Part shown: piece after piece, positions 17,480-26,282 of the stretch
How positions within the stretch are numbered: position 1 is the first letter of the stretch
Layout: every line of letters begins with the position of its first letter
Translations under genes and position numbers: made by a program
The notes under the pieces: generated by a model
What the model was told of the DNA's origin: nothing
The model's input: only the letters and a program-made list of their open reading frames with translations
Database searches by the model: none
DNA from: Alphaproteobacteria bacterium
GTDB taxonomy: Bacteria; Pseudomonadota; Alphaproteobacteria; Micropepsales; Micropepsaceae
DNA length: 34,383 nucleotides
Direction of reading: 5' to 3'
Assembly (NCBI GenBank): GCA_021325375.1
Contig: JAJPHG010000040.1
Coordinates: forward strand, 1 to 34,383

Positions 17480-18742
17480 CTATTTCGCGAGCTCGAAGAC
17501 CGTTCCGTTGTCCGTGTTGCCGCCGAAGAGATCGGTTCCATAAAGATTGCCCGCGCCGTCGACGCTCAAGCTGATCGGAGAGTCGCCTTCGCCTCCGCAG
17601 CCGCAGAACGCATGCAGGACCTGAAAACCGCCATTCCATTCGAAAACGGTGCCGCCTTTGGTGGTCCCGTCGCTTTCCTCCGTGCCGAACAGATTGCCGC
17701 CGGCATCCATGACGACGCCGGTGATGGGGTTCGAGCCGTCAGTGTCGCAATCGCCGTTGGGACAGAAGCTGTAGAGGATGGACAGTGTCGACTTGGTGCC
17801 GTTCGGCGCGAGCCTGTAGATGATACCGTGTCCATTCTCGCCGCCGCCCGAGGTCAAGCCATAGAGATTGCCGGCCGTATCGGCTGCGATCTGGCCCTGC
17901 GGGAAGCTGCCGTCGTTCGTGCAGGAAGAGCAGAAGCTGTGCAGCGTCGTCAGGACCCCGCCGGAATATTCGAAGACGGTTCCCATATTCTTGGCCCCGC
18001 CGGATGACGTGGTCCCGAACAGATTGCCGGAAGCGTCGGCCGTGAGCGCGGCGACCTGGTCGCCGTCCGGACAGTTCTTCTTCTGGCAGAACGTATAGAG
18101 AAGCGCCACGCCCCACTTGTCCTTCTTGGCGCCAGGCGTCAGCGAAAACAGCGCGCCGTGGCTCGATGCAGGATAGTTGGCCCCAGCATACAGAGGCGAT
18201 TTGCCGTCGAAAGGCGCGCCGGCGGCTGCGCCGGCATAGGTCAGGCGGATATTGGGCGAACCGTCCGCGCAGCCGGTCAGGCTGCAGAAATCGTACAGGA
18301 CCGTGAGCTTCCATTTCTTCTTCTTGGGCGTGAGCCGGAACACGGTGCCGTGGCCGTGGCCGCCGCCTTGGCTCGTGGTGCCATAGAGGTTGCCCTCGCT
18401 GTCCGCGATCAGTCCGCTGTCGGGTGCGCCGCCGTCGGCGCAATCGGACTGGCTGCAGAAACTCCAGGCCTGCTTGTAGGTCCATTGCGTCCGCTTGGCA
18501 TTGGGCACCAAGGCAAAGACGGTACCGAAGTTCTTGTCTCCTCCACCTTCCGTCACGCCGTACAGCGTTCCCGACGGCGTGGGGATGACGTTGATCGGCT
18601 GGACCCCGGTGCACGATCCGTCGTCGCAGAAGGAATAGAGCGTCGCGGCGGTGTAGGCGGATGCGGGTGTACTCAGTCCTGCGAGCACAAGTGCCGCGGC
18701 GCATGACAGGCGCAAGCGGTTGAACGGTCCTACGGTCTTCAT
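17480..18742 (-). CDS. Secreted seven-repeat GloVer (TIGR03803-like) protein 2
   Basis: This 420-residue protein has a signal peptide (MKTVGPFNRLRLSCAAALVL, cut near ASA-YTA), then seven GloVer repeats such as YSFCPNGDCDTDGSNP and 'GNLYGTTSQGGGHGHGTVFRL'. Most repeats carry a cysteine pair after the opening aromatic residue, and the protein ends on the last repeat motif (GTVFELAK). Repeat 3 has the insertion LTYAGAAAGAPFDGKSPLYA, matching the paralogue's third repeat. The signal peptide and leader are not like those of the paralogue. GGGGGGA lies just before the ATG. It is probably exported; no partner or ligand is known. Confidence 0.85.
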   Translation of the reverse strand: MKTVGPFNRLRLSCAAALVLAGLSTPASAYTAATLYSFCDDGSCTGVQPINVIPTPSGTLYGVTEGGGDKNFGTVFALVPNAKRTQWTYKQAWSFCSQSDCADGGAPDSGLIADSEGNLYGTTSQGGGHGHGTVFRLTPKKKKWKLTVLYDFCSLTGCADGSPNIRLTYAGAAAGAPFDGKSPLYAGANYPASSHGALFSLTPGAKKDKWGVALLYTFCQKKNCPDGDQVAALTADASGNLFGTTSSGGAKNMGTVFEYSGGVLTTLHSFCSSCTNDGSFPQGQIAADTAGNLYGLTSGGGENGHGIIYRLAPNGTKSTLSILYSFCPNGDCDTDGSNPITGVVMDAGGNLFGTEESDGTTKGGTVFEWNGGFQVLHAFCGCGGEGDSPISLSVDGAGNLYGTDLFGGNTDNGTVFELAK

Positions 18743-18773
18743 TCCATCCCCCCGGCGGAAATCTTTTGCCGCT

Positions 18774-19613
18774 TCAGCTCTTCGGCGTCTGCCCGTCCAC
18801 CTTCAGGCTCGTCGCGACCGCGGCAACGACGCCGTATTGGGTGTCGGCCCACACCCGCAGCGGCACGACGTAGAAGCGGCCGGGGATCGCGCTCGGGAAG
18901 GTCGCGACCCAGGCGTTGATCTTCGGGAAGCTCTCATTGTCCTTGATGATCTTCGGCTTGAAGCCCGCGAGCTGGCGGTACTTCATCTCGCAGAGGAACC
19001 CTTTGCCCTTGTAGAGGCCGTTGTCCATCTTGATGGTCGTGTCCTTGACCTTCGTAAGCTCGATGTTGTAGCGGCGCCGTCCGTCGAAGATGGGCGCCAC
19101 GACGCCGCAAGGGTTGTCCGCGCTCGCGCCGACGCCGGTGGTGATCAGCACCACGCCGCTCAAGGGATCGACGGTGTTCTTCTGCTGGTCGGGCTTCACC
19201 TCGTAGCCGTTGGCCTTGAAGCTCGGATTGGCGTACATGCGCGGCGGCGCGTCGCCTTCCCAGGTCAGCGACACTTCCTGCTTCTTGCCCGCATGGTTGG
19301 TGTCGAAGCTGTCGTAGAGCGCGGGCTTGAGCGTCCTGTCCGCGATCTTGCCGTTCGAGGTCGCCTGGATCTGCGCCTGCCAGAACGCGTTGACGATGCC
19401 GCCGGTCTCCAGGTTGGAGACGACGTGGTAGTCGTTGCCGCGGATCGTCGCGTCCATGTCGACCTTGCCCAGCGTCACGCCGCCGGCATAAAGCGTCATG
19501 GCGAGGGTGATCTGCGAGGCCGGGCCTGTGGGCGCGTCCGCGCTCTGTCCGCCGGCGGCGAGCGCGGCCGTGGGCATGGCGAGGAGCGCGAGCAGGGCGG
19601 AACGCAATCTCAT
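18774..19613 (-). CDS. DUF3108 domain exported protein
   Basis: This 279-residue protein has a signal peptide (MRLRSALLALLAMPTAALAA). The body reads as a DUF3108 protein: 'YAGGVTLGKVDMDATIRGNDYHV' at the start, 'VDPLSGVVLI' in the middle, 'IFDGRRRYNIEL' and 'FLCEMKYRQLAGF' later, and a C-terminal PLRVWADTQYGVVAAVATSL. Members are periplasmic beta-rich proteins of unknown role. Its start codon is 67 nt from that of divergent meaB, so the promoters of the two genes must share this short gap. Confidence 0.88.
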   Translation of the reverse strand: MRLRSALLALLAMPTAALAAGGQSADAPTGPASQITLAMTLYAGGVTLGKVDMDATIRGNDYHVVSNLETGGIVNAFWQAQIQATSNGKIADRTLKPALYDSFDTNHAGKKQEVSLTWEGDAPPRMYANPSFKANGYEVKPDQQKNTVDPLSGVVLITTGVGASADNPCGVVAPIFDGRRRYNIELTKVKDTTIKMDNGLYKGKGFLCEMKYRQLAGFKPKIIKDNESFPKINAWVATFPSAIPGRFYVVPLRVWADTQYGVVAAVATSLKVDGQTPKS

Positions 19614-19679
19614 GGGAAGCTCCGATGGAAGGGCTTGAGCATAGTGGGCGCCAATCCGGCGATCCAGTATGGTGCCAAT

Positions 19680-20645
19680 ATGGCACCTGCGTCACACGAT
19701 CATCCGTCCACGGTTAATGGTCCGGGCGACCGCCGCGCGCTGGCGCGGGCGATCACGCTGGTCGAATCCACGCGCGCCGAAGATCGCGCGCGGGCGGAGG
19801 AACTGCTCGCGAGCGTCCTGCCCCGGACGGGTGGGGCGATGCGCATCGGCATCTCGGGCGCGCCGGGCGTCGGCAAATCGACCTTCATCGAGGCGTTCGG
19901 GCTGCACCTGACGGGCCTGGGCAAGAAGGTCGCGGTGTTCGCGATCGATCCCTCGTCGCGGCGCGGCGGCGGCTCGATCCTGGGCGACAAGACGCGCATG
20001 GAGAAACTGTCACGCGACCCGAGCGCCTATATCCGCCCGTCGCCCGCGGGCACGACCTTGGGCGGCGTGGCGCGGCGCACGCGCGAGTGCCTGCTGCTCG
20101 CGGAAGCCGCGGGCTTCGACGTCGTCATCGTGGAGACCGTCGGCGTCGGCCAGTCCGAGACGGCGGTCGCCGACATGACCGATCTCTTCGTGCTGCTGGC
20201 GAGCCCGGGAGGCGGCGACGACCTGCAGGGCATCAAGCGCGGCGTGATGGAGCTCGCCGATCTCGTCCTCGTCACCAAGGCCGACGGCGACCTGCTGCCC
20301 GCGGCGCGCCGCGCGGTGGCGGACTATCACGCGGCGCTCCACCTGATGCGCCCGAAGCATCCGGGCCTCGCGCCGAAGGTGATGGCGGTGTCGTCCATCG
20401 AAGGCCACGGCATCGCGCAAAGCTGGGAAGAGATGGCGCGCATCCATGCCGCGCTTCCTCTCGCCGCGCTGCGCGCCGGCCAGATGCGCCGCTGGTTCTG
20501 GAACGAGGTGCAGATGCTCATCGGCGACGCGGTGGCGGCGCAGGCGGCGACGCTTGAGGAAGACGTCGCGCGCGGCACGGTGCTGCCCTATGCGGCGGCG
20601 CGGGAATTGGTGGAGAGGATGTACAAAGCCCGACCCTCCCCTTGA
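19680..20645 (+). CDS. meaB: Methylmalonyl-CoA mutase-associated GTPase MeaB
   Basis: This 321-residue G3E-family GTPase has Walker A GAPGVGKST with K66, the switch region DPSSRRGGGSILGDKTRM, ETVGVGQSE, and the base-recognition TKADGD (in place of NKxD). MeaB loads cobalamin into, and guards, methylmalonyl-CoA mutase, which is encoded nearby at 11732-13876. The ATG at 19680 has a weak ribosome site. A GTG at 19644, 10 nt after GGAAGGG, is a reasonable alternative that would add 12 residues. The C-terminal residues and the TGA stop are made by the left end of an interspersed repeat (20633-20754), so the natural C-terminus may have been altered. Confidence 0.94.
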   Translation: MAPASHDHPSTVNGPGDRRALARAITLVESTRAEDRARAEELLASVLPRTGGAMRIGISGAPGVGKSTFIEAFGLHLTGLGKKVAVFAIDPSSRRGGGSILGDKTRMEKLSRDPSAYIRPSPAGTTLGGVARRTRECLLLAEAAGFDVVIVETVGVGQSETAVADMTDLFVLLASPGGGDDLQGIKRGVMELADLVLVTKADGDLLPAARRAVADYHAALHLMRPKHPGLAPKVMAVSSIEGHGIAQSWEEMARIHAALPLAALRAGQMRRWFWNEVQMLIGDAVAAQAATLEEDVARGTVLPYAAARELVERMYKARPSP

Positions 20646-20754
20646 GGGAGGGTCGAAAAATCCGAAGGATTTTTCTGGGAGGGGTTCGACACCTGCGCAG
20701 GACCCCTCCCCGAAATTTGCTGCGCAAATTTCGACCCTCCCTCAAGGGGAGGGT
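20633..20754. repeat. Composite four-hairpin repeat, family A copy 1
   Basis: It opens ACCCTCCCCTTGAGGGAGGG and closes with the inverted copy CCCTCCCTCAAGGGGAGGGT. Inside are a hairpin AAAAATCCGAAGGATTTTT, a central GGGAGGGG...CCCCTCCC pair, and a second hairpin GAAATTTGCTGCGCAAATTTC. The first bases encode the end of MeaB, including its TGA. Copies 2 and 3 are at 25074 and 27252. Confidence 0.9.
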
Positions 20755-20758
20755 TGTC

Positions 20759-21226
20759 CTAATCCGACGGTCGCTTCTTCCCTGCCAGGACCATCTTCAC
20801 GGTCTTCGCCGAGCGGTCGACTCGCGTCTCGTCGCGCTTGGCCGACAGGATCCAGTTCAAATACTCCCGCCGGCATGACGGCGTCAGCGCCTTGAACCTG
20901 GCAGCCGCCGCGGCGTTCCCCTTGAGCGCGGCCTTCAGCGGCGCAGGAATGTCCGGCTCTTCGCCCTTGTCGCGCTCGAGCGTGATCGCGACCGTGGCGC
21001 CGTCGCCGGCTCCGGATGCCTTCTGCATCGCCTTGTTGAACATCAGGTGATGCGTGCCGTCGCCGTTCGGGAAGATCGAGGTGTGGAACGTTTCCCTGCC
21101 CAGGCTGGCCTTCACCGAGACCCGGCCTTTGGCGCCGAATTCCTTCTCCACGTCGAAGGGCAGGTCGACGAAGGACCAGGCTTTGTTCGGCCCCTTGGCC
21201 CGGACCTTGGCTTTGAAGGATTTCAC
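20759..21226 (-). CDS. YdeI/OmpD-associated (OmdA) family protein with DUF1905
   Basis: This 155-residue protein has a DUF1905 barrel at its N-terminus ([20 protein letters not shown], '[20 protein letters not shown]'). A C-terminal YdeI/OmdA helix pair follows ([20 protein letters not shown], then [15 protein letters not shown]). YdeI of Salmonella-type bacteria is tied to resistance to cationic peptides, but function in this short two-domain form is not established. Its stop codon lies just outside repeat copy 1. Its start is 105 nt from rpmB, divergently oriented. Confidence 0.85.
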   Translation of the reverse strand: MKSFKAKVRAKGPNKAWSFVDLPFDVEKEFGAKGRVSVKASLGRETFHTSIFPNGDGTHHLMFNKAMQKASGAGDGATVAITLERDKGEEPDIPAPLKAALKGNAAAAARFKALTPSCRREYLNWILSAKRDETRVDRSAKTVKMVLAGKKRPSD

Positions 21227-21268
21227 GGTATCTCCCTGGGAAATTTGGGGCTATTCGGGACGGACGGC

Positions 21269-21297
21269 TTGACCCGGCCGGACCGGGCCCTTATGAG
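21269..21297 (+). promoter_or_regulatory. Candidate rpmB promoter
   Basis: TTGACC (21269-21274) and TATGAG (21292-21297) are 17 nt apart. They lie 34 nt before the rpmB ATG, a fitting leader length. The -35 is close to consensus. The -10 is loose, as is usual in alphaproteobacteria. Confidence 0.45.
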
Positions 21298-21330
21298 AGC
21301 GCTCCTTCGAATCCGCCACAAGAGATCGCC

Positions 21331-21624
21331 ATGTCGCGCCGCTGTGAATTGACCGGAAAAGGCCTGCTGGTCGGCAACAACGTCAGCCACGCCAACAACA
21401 AGACCAAGCGTGTCTACCGCCCGAACCTACAAGTGGTATCGCTGGCGAGCGAGGCGCTGGGCAATTCCTACAAGCTGCGGATCTCGATGAACGCGCTGCG
21501 CACCCTGGACCACCAGGGCGGCCTCGACCCGTTCCTGCTGAAGGCCAAAGACGGCGTCCTGTCCGACCGCGCACTCAGGCTCAAGCGCGCCATCGCCAAG
21601 AAGCTCGCCAAGGCCGCCGCCTAA
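21331..21624 (+). CDS. rpmB: 50S ribosomal protein L28
   Basis: This 97-residue protein starts [20 protein letters not shown], with [14 protein letters not shown] and [20 protein letters not shown] as expected for alphaproteobacterial L28. It lacks the CxxC zinc pair of some L28 forms. It ends in a lysine/alanine tail. AGAGA precedes the ATG. It is probably a single-gene transcript from the promoter at 21269-21297. Confidence 0.97.
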   Translation: MSRRCELTGKGLLVGNNVSHANNKTKRVYRPNLQVVSLASEALGNSYKLRISMNALRTLDHQGGLDPFLLKAKDGVLSDRALRLKRAIAKKLAKAAA

Positions 21625-21738
21625 CTGGTTACCGCGCGATTTACTTCAAAACGTCATGCTTTCGGCATGGCGCCTGCATCTGTTTTGCCGTAATGTGTCG
21701 AAATGTGTCAGGTCGCGAGGTAACGCGGCCGGCGCGGA

Positions 21739-22521
21739 GTGGGGCAGATCGTGCGGGCGTTTGGATTTGGGGATCCCGCGGGCGGACGCGAAGTCGTCTC
21801 GCCGACGCGGATGGCGGCAGGAAACCTCGGAGGTTCATCCTATCGGATGCGCGGCGCGGCCGATGCGTCGTGGCCGGCGCAGATGGCCTATGGCCGCCGC
21901 GAGGGATTTCTGGGCAGGGTCGGCGGCGGGTTCCGTGCGCTGATGCGCTTGGTCCTGCCGGTGGCGACGCTGCTGATGTCGTTCGTCGCGGTCTATCTCT
22001 ATCTCGACACGCCGGTCGTGTTCCTGGGCCGGGACGCGAGCTGGCTCACGGTGGGACATCTGTTGCTGCCGGTCTGCTTCTTCAGCGTGCATCTGACCAA
22101 CCGCCGCTATGGACCGTCGACCGCTTTTGCGCAGGTCGTGCTGGCGCTGGCGGTCTGCGTCGCGTTCGTGATGTTCGCGGCGCCCCGGCTGACCGACTAC
22201 GTCCCGTTCAAGATCGTGCCCGAGCTGCGCGTCGCGCTGGCCTTCGCCGGCGCGTTCCTGGGCGCGAGCTTCCTCTCCATCATCGTCTTCGACGGCGCGC
22301 GCGGCCCGCGCTGGTGGCTGGCGCCGCTGCTCGGCATGGTCTCGTCGGTGGTGTTCTTCGCCCTGATCTATTACCCCGCGGCCTATGCGGGGGTGGCGTC
22401 CTTCACCCACCAGATGCTCCTGCACATGGAGCTTCTCACCGCCATCGCGGTGCTGAGCCTGATCCCGTACTGGTCGCTGCGCCGCGTCGTGCGCCCGCTG
22501 CCGGGGTTCGGGGGGTACTGA
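21739..22521 (+). CDS. Six-TM membrane protein, possibly VUT/YhhQ-like transporter
   Basis: The frame opens at GTG 21739 and gives 260 residues, but the first 60 or so are not hydrophobic and the start is uncertain; ATGs at 21811 and 21847 are alternatives. Six hydrophobic stretches follow (about 67-88, 98-115, 126-147, 158-182, 190-214 and 225-245). The block WLTVGHLLLPVCFFSVHLTN ending RRYG resembles the 'FLxTDLxNxxYG' motif of VUT/YhhQ-type vitamin or queuosine-precursor transporters, and 'FLSIIVFD...WWLAPLLGMVSSVVFF' resembles their later half. The similarity is weak, so the transporter role is a guess. It is convergent with the next gene, with 0 nt between the stop codons. Confidence 0.55.
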   Translation: MGQIVRAFGFGDPAGGREVVSPTRMAAGNLGGSSYRMRGAADASWPAQMAYGRREGFLGRVGGGFRALMRLVLPVATLLMSFVAVYLYLDTPVVFLGRDASWLTVGHLLLPVCFFSVHLTNRRYGPSTAFAQVVLALAVCVAFVMFAAPRLTDYVPFKIVPELRVALAFAGAFLGASFLSIIVFDGARGPRWWLAPLLGMVSSVVFFALIYYPAAYAGVASFTHQMLLHMELLTAIAVLSLIPYWSLRRVVRPLPGFGGY

Positions 22522-23124
22522 TCAGCGGCAGCCTTGATTGGTGTGCTTCGCCGGTTCGGACATCGCCTTTTCCGTGCTGGGGAACGCGCTCAAAGGTGCT
22601 GCGTCGCTGACGGGGTTGCCGTAGGGAAGCCCGCGGTCGGGCTCGTCGCTGTCGAAATGCTTGCGCGCGCGCATCGCCGCGCGCTCGAACGCCGCGAAAT
22701 CCGCAGGCGCAAGCTCGTAGCTCAGGCAGACGCCGTCATCCAGGATCGCGAAACGCACGCCGGTACCCGCGCTCACCGTCAGGCGCGCGGGATTGCGCTC
22801 GTGCGACTCCGACAGCACCTCGACGTCGTGCCAGGCGGACGACTGCCGGGTCTTCGCCGTTTCGAACATCCTCAGCGCATGATCCAGTTCGCCGGCCTCG
22901 AGCAGGACATAGGCCTCGTCGTCGCCATCGTCGATCTGGATGAGCGCGTATTTGATGCCGAACGTCGTCGTGCCCCGCACCGTGAAATTGTACTGATCCG
23001 AGCCGAATGCCACATAGGTGTATTCCCGCGTGAGCACGACGAACGCCACCGCGCCGACCGCGAGGACGACAAGCAGCAGCACCGGCAGCGTCAGCCAGAG
23101 GAATATCTTCGTACCGCGACCCAT
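22522..23124 (-). CDS. Membrane-anchored protein of unknown function
   Basis: This 200-residue protein starts MGRGTKIFLWLTLPVLLLVV. A single hydrophobic anchor (about 8-30) is followed by a soluble alpha/beta-looking domain (YTYVAFGSDQYNFTVRGTTT, then 'ALIQIDDGDDEAYVLLEAGE', 'WHDVEVLSESHERN') with three or so basic helices near the end. The topology suggests a periplasmic domain. I recognise no family. ATG 23124 has GGGGGGAGA upstream. The gene is convergent with the six-TM protein and follows cobT's stop by about 58 nt in the opposite reading order, so it is a separate unit. Confidence 0.6.
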   Translation of the reverse strand: MGRGTKIFLWLTLPVLLLVVLAVGAVAFVVLTREYTYVAFGSDQYNFTVRGTTTFGIKYALIQIDDGDDEAYVLLEAGELDHALRMFETAKTRQSSAWHDVEVLSESHERNPARLTVSAGTGVRFAILDDGVCLSYELAPADFAAFERAAMRARKHFDSDEPDRGLPYGNPVSDAAPLSAFPSTEKAMSEPAKHTNQGCR

Positions 23125-23181
23125 GATTGTCTCCCCCCTGGCGTCAGTATTCCCGACGCAGGGCATGGCGTAAATGGCCGG

Positions 23182-25065
23182 CTACCGCGCCGCGACGTGG
23201 GGGTGGCGCTCGTGGCGGACGCGGGCGAGCCGCGTGGGCGTGCCGCGGCGGCCGTGGTCCTTTTCCTCGGCGAAGAGGCTGGTGAGCTGCTCGGTCATCG
23301 CGCCGCCGAGCTGTTCGGCGTCGACGATGGTCACGGCCTTGCGGTAATAGCGCGTCACGTCGTGGCCGATTCCGATGGCGTTGAGCTCGACGCTCGACTT
23401 GTCCTCGATCTCCTCGATGACGTGGCGCAGATGGCGCTCGAGATAGTTGCCGGCGTTGACCGAGAGCGTGGAATCGTCCACTGGCGCGCCGTCGCTGATC
23501 ACCATGAGGATCTTGCGCTGCTCGGGCCGGCCGGCGAGGCGTTTGTGCGCCCACATCAGGGCCTCGCCGTCGATGTTCTCCTTGAGCAGGCCCTCGCGCA
23601 TCATCAGGCCGAGATTGCGCCGCGCGCGGCGCCACGGCTCGTCGGCGGCCTTGTAGACGATGTGGCGCAGGTCGTTGAGGCGGCCGGGATGGGGCGGCTT
23701 GCCGTCGGCGATCCATTTCTCGCGCGACTGGCCGCCCTTCCAGGCGCGCGTCGTGAAGCCCAGGATCTCGGTCTTGACCGCGCAGCGCTCCAAGGTGCGC
23801 GCCAGGATGTCGGCGCACATGGCAGCCACCATGATCGGCCGCCCGCGCATCGAGCCGGAATTGTCGAGCAGCAGCGTCACCACCGTGTCGCGGAAGGTCA
23901 TGTCCTTCTCGCGCTTGAACGAGAGCGGATACATCGGATCGATGATGATGCGCGTCAGCCGCGAGGTGTCGAGCATGCCCTCTTCGAGGTCGTATTCCCA
24001 GGTGCGGTTCTGCTGCGCCATGAGCAGCCGCTGGAGCTTGTTGGCGAGGCGCGAGACGACGCCCTGCATCGCGGCGAGCTGCTGGTCGAGGAAGGCGCGC
24101 AGCCGCGCCAGCTCCTCGGCGTCGCAGAGATCCGCCGCCTCGATGATCTCGTCATATTGGGTGGTGTGGATCTTGTAGCCCCACTCGTCGGAATGGGCGA
24201 AGGGCAGTTCCGGGCGCCACGGCTTCATGGCGTCCTCGGGCTCGGTCGCGTCGCCCATCTCCTCGGTCTGCTCGGCGCGCATCTCGGCGTCGGCGTCCTG
24301 GGACTCATCGCCCTCCGCTTCCTTCAGATCGGCTTCGGAGGTCTCGCCTTCGGCGCTGGCGTCTTCCTCGGCGTCACCTTCCTGGTTCTCGGACGAATCG
24401 TCGGCGTCCTCGCCCGTGTCGTCGGCCTCGGAATCGAGATCGTCGCCGAAATTCAGGTCCTTGAGGATCGTGCGCGTGAGCTTGGCGAAGGCCTTCTGGT
24501 CGCGCAGCGAGGTTTCGAGCTTGTCGAGGTCCTTGCCCGCGCGGCTCTCGATCCAGTCGCGCCACAGATCGACCGCGGTCTTGGCGCAGTCGGGCGGCGC
24601 CTGGCCTGTCAGCTTCTCGCGCACGATGAGGCCGAGCGCGTCGGCGATCGGCACGTCGGCGCGCACGCGCGCTTTCGCAAGGCCGCGCGCGTTCAAGCGC
24701 TGCTCGAGCCCCGCGGTCAGGTTGTTCGCAACCCCCTTCATCGCGAGCGAGCCGATGGCTTCCACGCGCGCCTGCTCGGCCGCCTCGAACATCGCCGCAC
24801 CTTCCGGCGATTGCGGGCGGTACTGGTCGTGCAGCTTGTCCTCGTGATAGGCGCGGCGCAGCGCATAGGCGTCGCCCGCGCCGCGCACGACCGCGACCTC
24901 GTTGGGCGGCAGGTTGCGCGAGGGCAGGGGGAGCTTCGCCTTGAGCCCTTTCAGCGTCGGCGGCTCGGCCGAGAAATTGACCTCGAGCTCCGGCTCGCCC
25001 GCGAGCGAGCGCACCGCGATGGCGACCGCGCGCTTGAACGGCTCGGCGGGGTTCTCGGGTTTCAC
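23182..25065 (-). CDS. cobT: Cobaltochelatase subunit CobT (aerobic cobalamin pathway)
   Basis: This 627-residue protein starts with GTG ([20 protein letters not shown], the usual CobT opening). It has a helical N-terminus, a strongly acidic linker at about 203-278 (runs of D and E), and a C-terminal von Willebrand factor A domain with MIDAS motif D401-N-S403-G-S405 ([12 protein letters not shown]). CobT works with CobS (ATPase) and CobN to put cobalt into hydrogenobyrinic acid a,c-diamide. The GTG has GGGGAGGG about 10 nt upstream, and that sequence is the end of a repeat (25074-25198). A TTG at 25074 is open in frame but touches the repeat with no spacer. cobS lies upstream, separated by this repeat. 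Confidence 0.94.
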   Translation of the reverse strand: MKPENPAEPFKRAVAIAVRSLAGEPELEVNFSAEPPTLKGLKAKLPLPSRNLPPNEVAVVRGAGDAYALRRAYHEDKLHDQYRPQSPEGAAMFEAAEQARVEAIGSLAMKGVANNLTAGLEQRLNARGLAKARVRADVPIADALGLIVREKLTGQAPPDCAKTAVDLWRDWIESRAGKDLDKLETSLRDQKAFAKLTRTILKDLNFGDDLDSEADDTGEDADDSSENQEGDAEEDASAEGETSEADLKEAEGDESQDADAEMRAEQTEEMGDATEPEDAMKPWRPELPFAHSDEWGYKIHTTQYDEIIEAADLCDAEELARLRAFLDQQLAAMQGVVSRLANKLQRLLMAQQNRTWEYDLEEGMLDTSRLTRIIIDPMYPLSFKREKDMTFRDTVVTLLLDNSGSMRGRPIMVAAMCADILARTLERCAVKTEILGFTTRAWKGGQSREKWIADGKPPHPGRLNDLRHIVYKAADEPWRRARRNLGLMMREGLLKENIDGEALMWAHKRLAGRPEQRKILMVISDGAPVDDSTLSVNAGNYLERHLRHVIEEIEDKSSVELNAIGIGHDVTRYYRKAVTIVDAEQLGGAMTEQLTSLFAEEKDHGRRGTPTRLARVRHERHPHVAAR

Positions 25066-25073
25066 CGAAATCA

Positions 25074-25198
25074 ACCCTCCCCTTGAGGGAGGGTCGAAAT
25101 TTGCGAAGCAAATTTCGGGGAGGGGTATGTCTCAGCGGCGCACGAACCCCTCCCCGAAAAATCCTTCGGATTTTTCGACCCTCCCTCAAGGGGAGGGT
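25074..25198. repeat. Composite four-hairpin repeat, family A copy 2 (between cobS and cobT)
   Basis: The ends are ACCCTCCCCTTGAGGGAGGG and CCCTCCCTCAAGGGGAGGGT. Internal hairpins are GAAATTTGCGAAGCAAATTTC and AAAAATCCTTCGGATTTTT, in the opposite order to copy 1. It lies within the cobS-cobT gap and on the cobT side provides the Shine-Dalgarno-like GGGGAGG. Confidence 0.9.
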
Positions 25199-25216
25199 AG
25201 GAAGGAGCGACAGTCC

Positions 25217-26209
25217 TCACGCCACCAGCACCTTCGCCGCGCTCTCCGGCAGCTCCTCGCCGAAGGCGCGCTGGTAGAACTCGGCGACGGACGCGCGCTC
25301 CAGCTCGTCGCATTTGTTCAGGAAGGTCAGCCGGAAGGCGAAGCCGATATCGTTGTAGATCTCGGCGTTCTCCGCCCAGGTGATCACCGTGCGCGGGCTC
25401 ATCACGGTCGACAGGTCGCCATTCATGAAGGCATTGCGCGTCATGTCGGCGACGCGCACCATCGCCGAGATCTGCTTCTTCTTTTCCGGCGATGAATAGG
25501 ACGGCACCTTCGATAGGACGATATCGACCTCGGCGTCGTGCGGCAGGTAGTTGAGCGTGGCGACGATGCTCCAGCGGTCCATCTGGCCCTGGTTGATCTG
25601 CTGCGTGCCGTGATAGAGGCCGGTCGTGTCGCCGAGCCCGATCGTGTTCGTCGTCGAGAACAGGCGGAAGCCGGGATGGGCGCGGATCACCTTGTTCTGG
25701 TCGAGCAGGGTGAGCTTGCCCTGGACCTCGAGCACGCGCTGGATCACGAACATCACGTCGGGGCGGCCGGCGTCGTACTCGTCGAACACCAGCGCCACCG
25801 GACGCTGCAGCGCCCAGGGCAACAGCCCCTCGCGGAACTCGGTCACCTGCTGGCCGTCGCGCAGCACGATCGCGTCCTTGCCGATCAGGTCGATGCGGCT
25901 GATGTGGCTGTCGAGGTTGATGCGGATGCACGGCCAGTTGAGGCGCGAGGCGACCTGCTCGATATGCGTCGACTTGCCGGTGCCGTGATAGCCCTGGATC
26001 ATCACGCGGCGGTTCTTCCAGAACCCGGCCAGGATCGCCAGCGTCGTCTCGCGGTCGAAGCGATAGGCGTCGTCGCGGTCGGGGACGTAGGCGTTCGGCT
26101 CCTTGAAGGCGGGCACCTTCATCTTCGCCTCGAAGCCGAACACCGTCTTCACGTCGATCTCGGTGTCGGGCTTGTAAGCGGGATCGAGGCCCTCTTGCTC
26201 AACGCTCAT
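25217..26209 (-). CDS. cobS: Cobaltochelatase subunit CobS (AAA+ ATPase)
   Basis: This 330-residue AAA+ ATPase has Walker [10 protein letters not shown] (residues 73-81, K79), Walker B VFDEYDAG and an arginine-finger region near [13 protein letters not shown]. '[20 protein letters not shown]' is the sensor segment typical of CobS. It forms a ring with CobT that drives the CobN chelatase. It is followed by cobT after a 150-nt gap with repeat copy 2. Upstream on the same strand is the J-domain protein, a common alphaproteobacterial order. Confidence 0.96.
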   Translation of the reverse strand: MSVEQEGLDPAYKPDTEIDVKTVFGFEAKMKVPAFKEPNAYVPDRDDAYRFDRETTLAILAGFWKNRRVMIQGYHGTGKSTHIEQVASRLNWPCIRINLDSHISRIDLIGKDAIVLRDGQQVTEFREGLLPWALQRPVALVFDEYDAGRPDVMFVIQRVLEVQGKLTLLDQNKVIRAHPGFRLFSTTNTIGLGDTTGLYHGTQQINQGQMDRWSIVATLNYLPHDAEVDIVLSKVPSYSSPEKKKQISAMVRVADMTRNAFMNGDLSTVMSPRTVITWAENAEIYNDIGFAFRLTFLNKCDELERASVAEFYQRAFGEELPESAAKVLVA

Positions 26210-26282
26210 GATGTCTGGGTCCGGCTCAAAATTTCCAGGCGGGGAAGCCGATGCTTAAGGCTAAGGGCGCGTCAGGCGCCGC

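Noticed and set aside
18934..19695. A 253-codon minus-strand frame covering the DUF3108 gene start and the meaB promoter region
   Set aside because: It is an out-of-frame shadow of the DUF3108 gene with no signal peptide or domain; the frame starting at 19613 has a clear signal sequence.
21646..21680. Hairpin CATGC-TTTCG-GCATG after rpmB as a terminator
   Set aside because: Only a 5-bp stem and no T-run on either strand.
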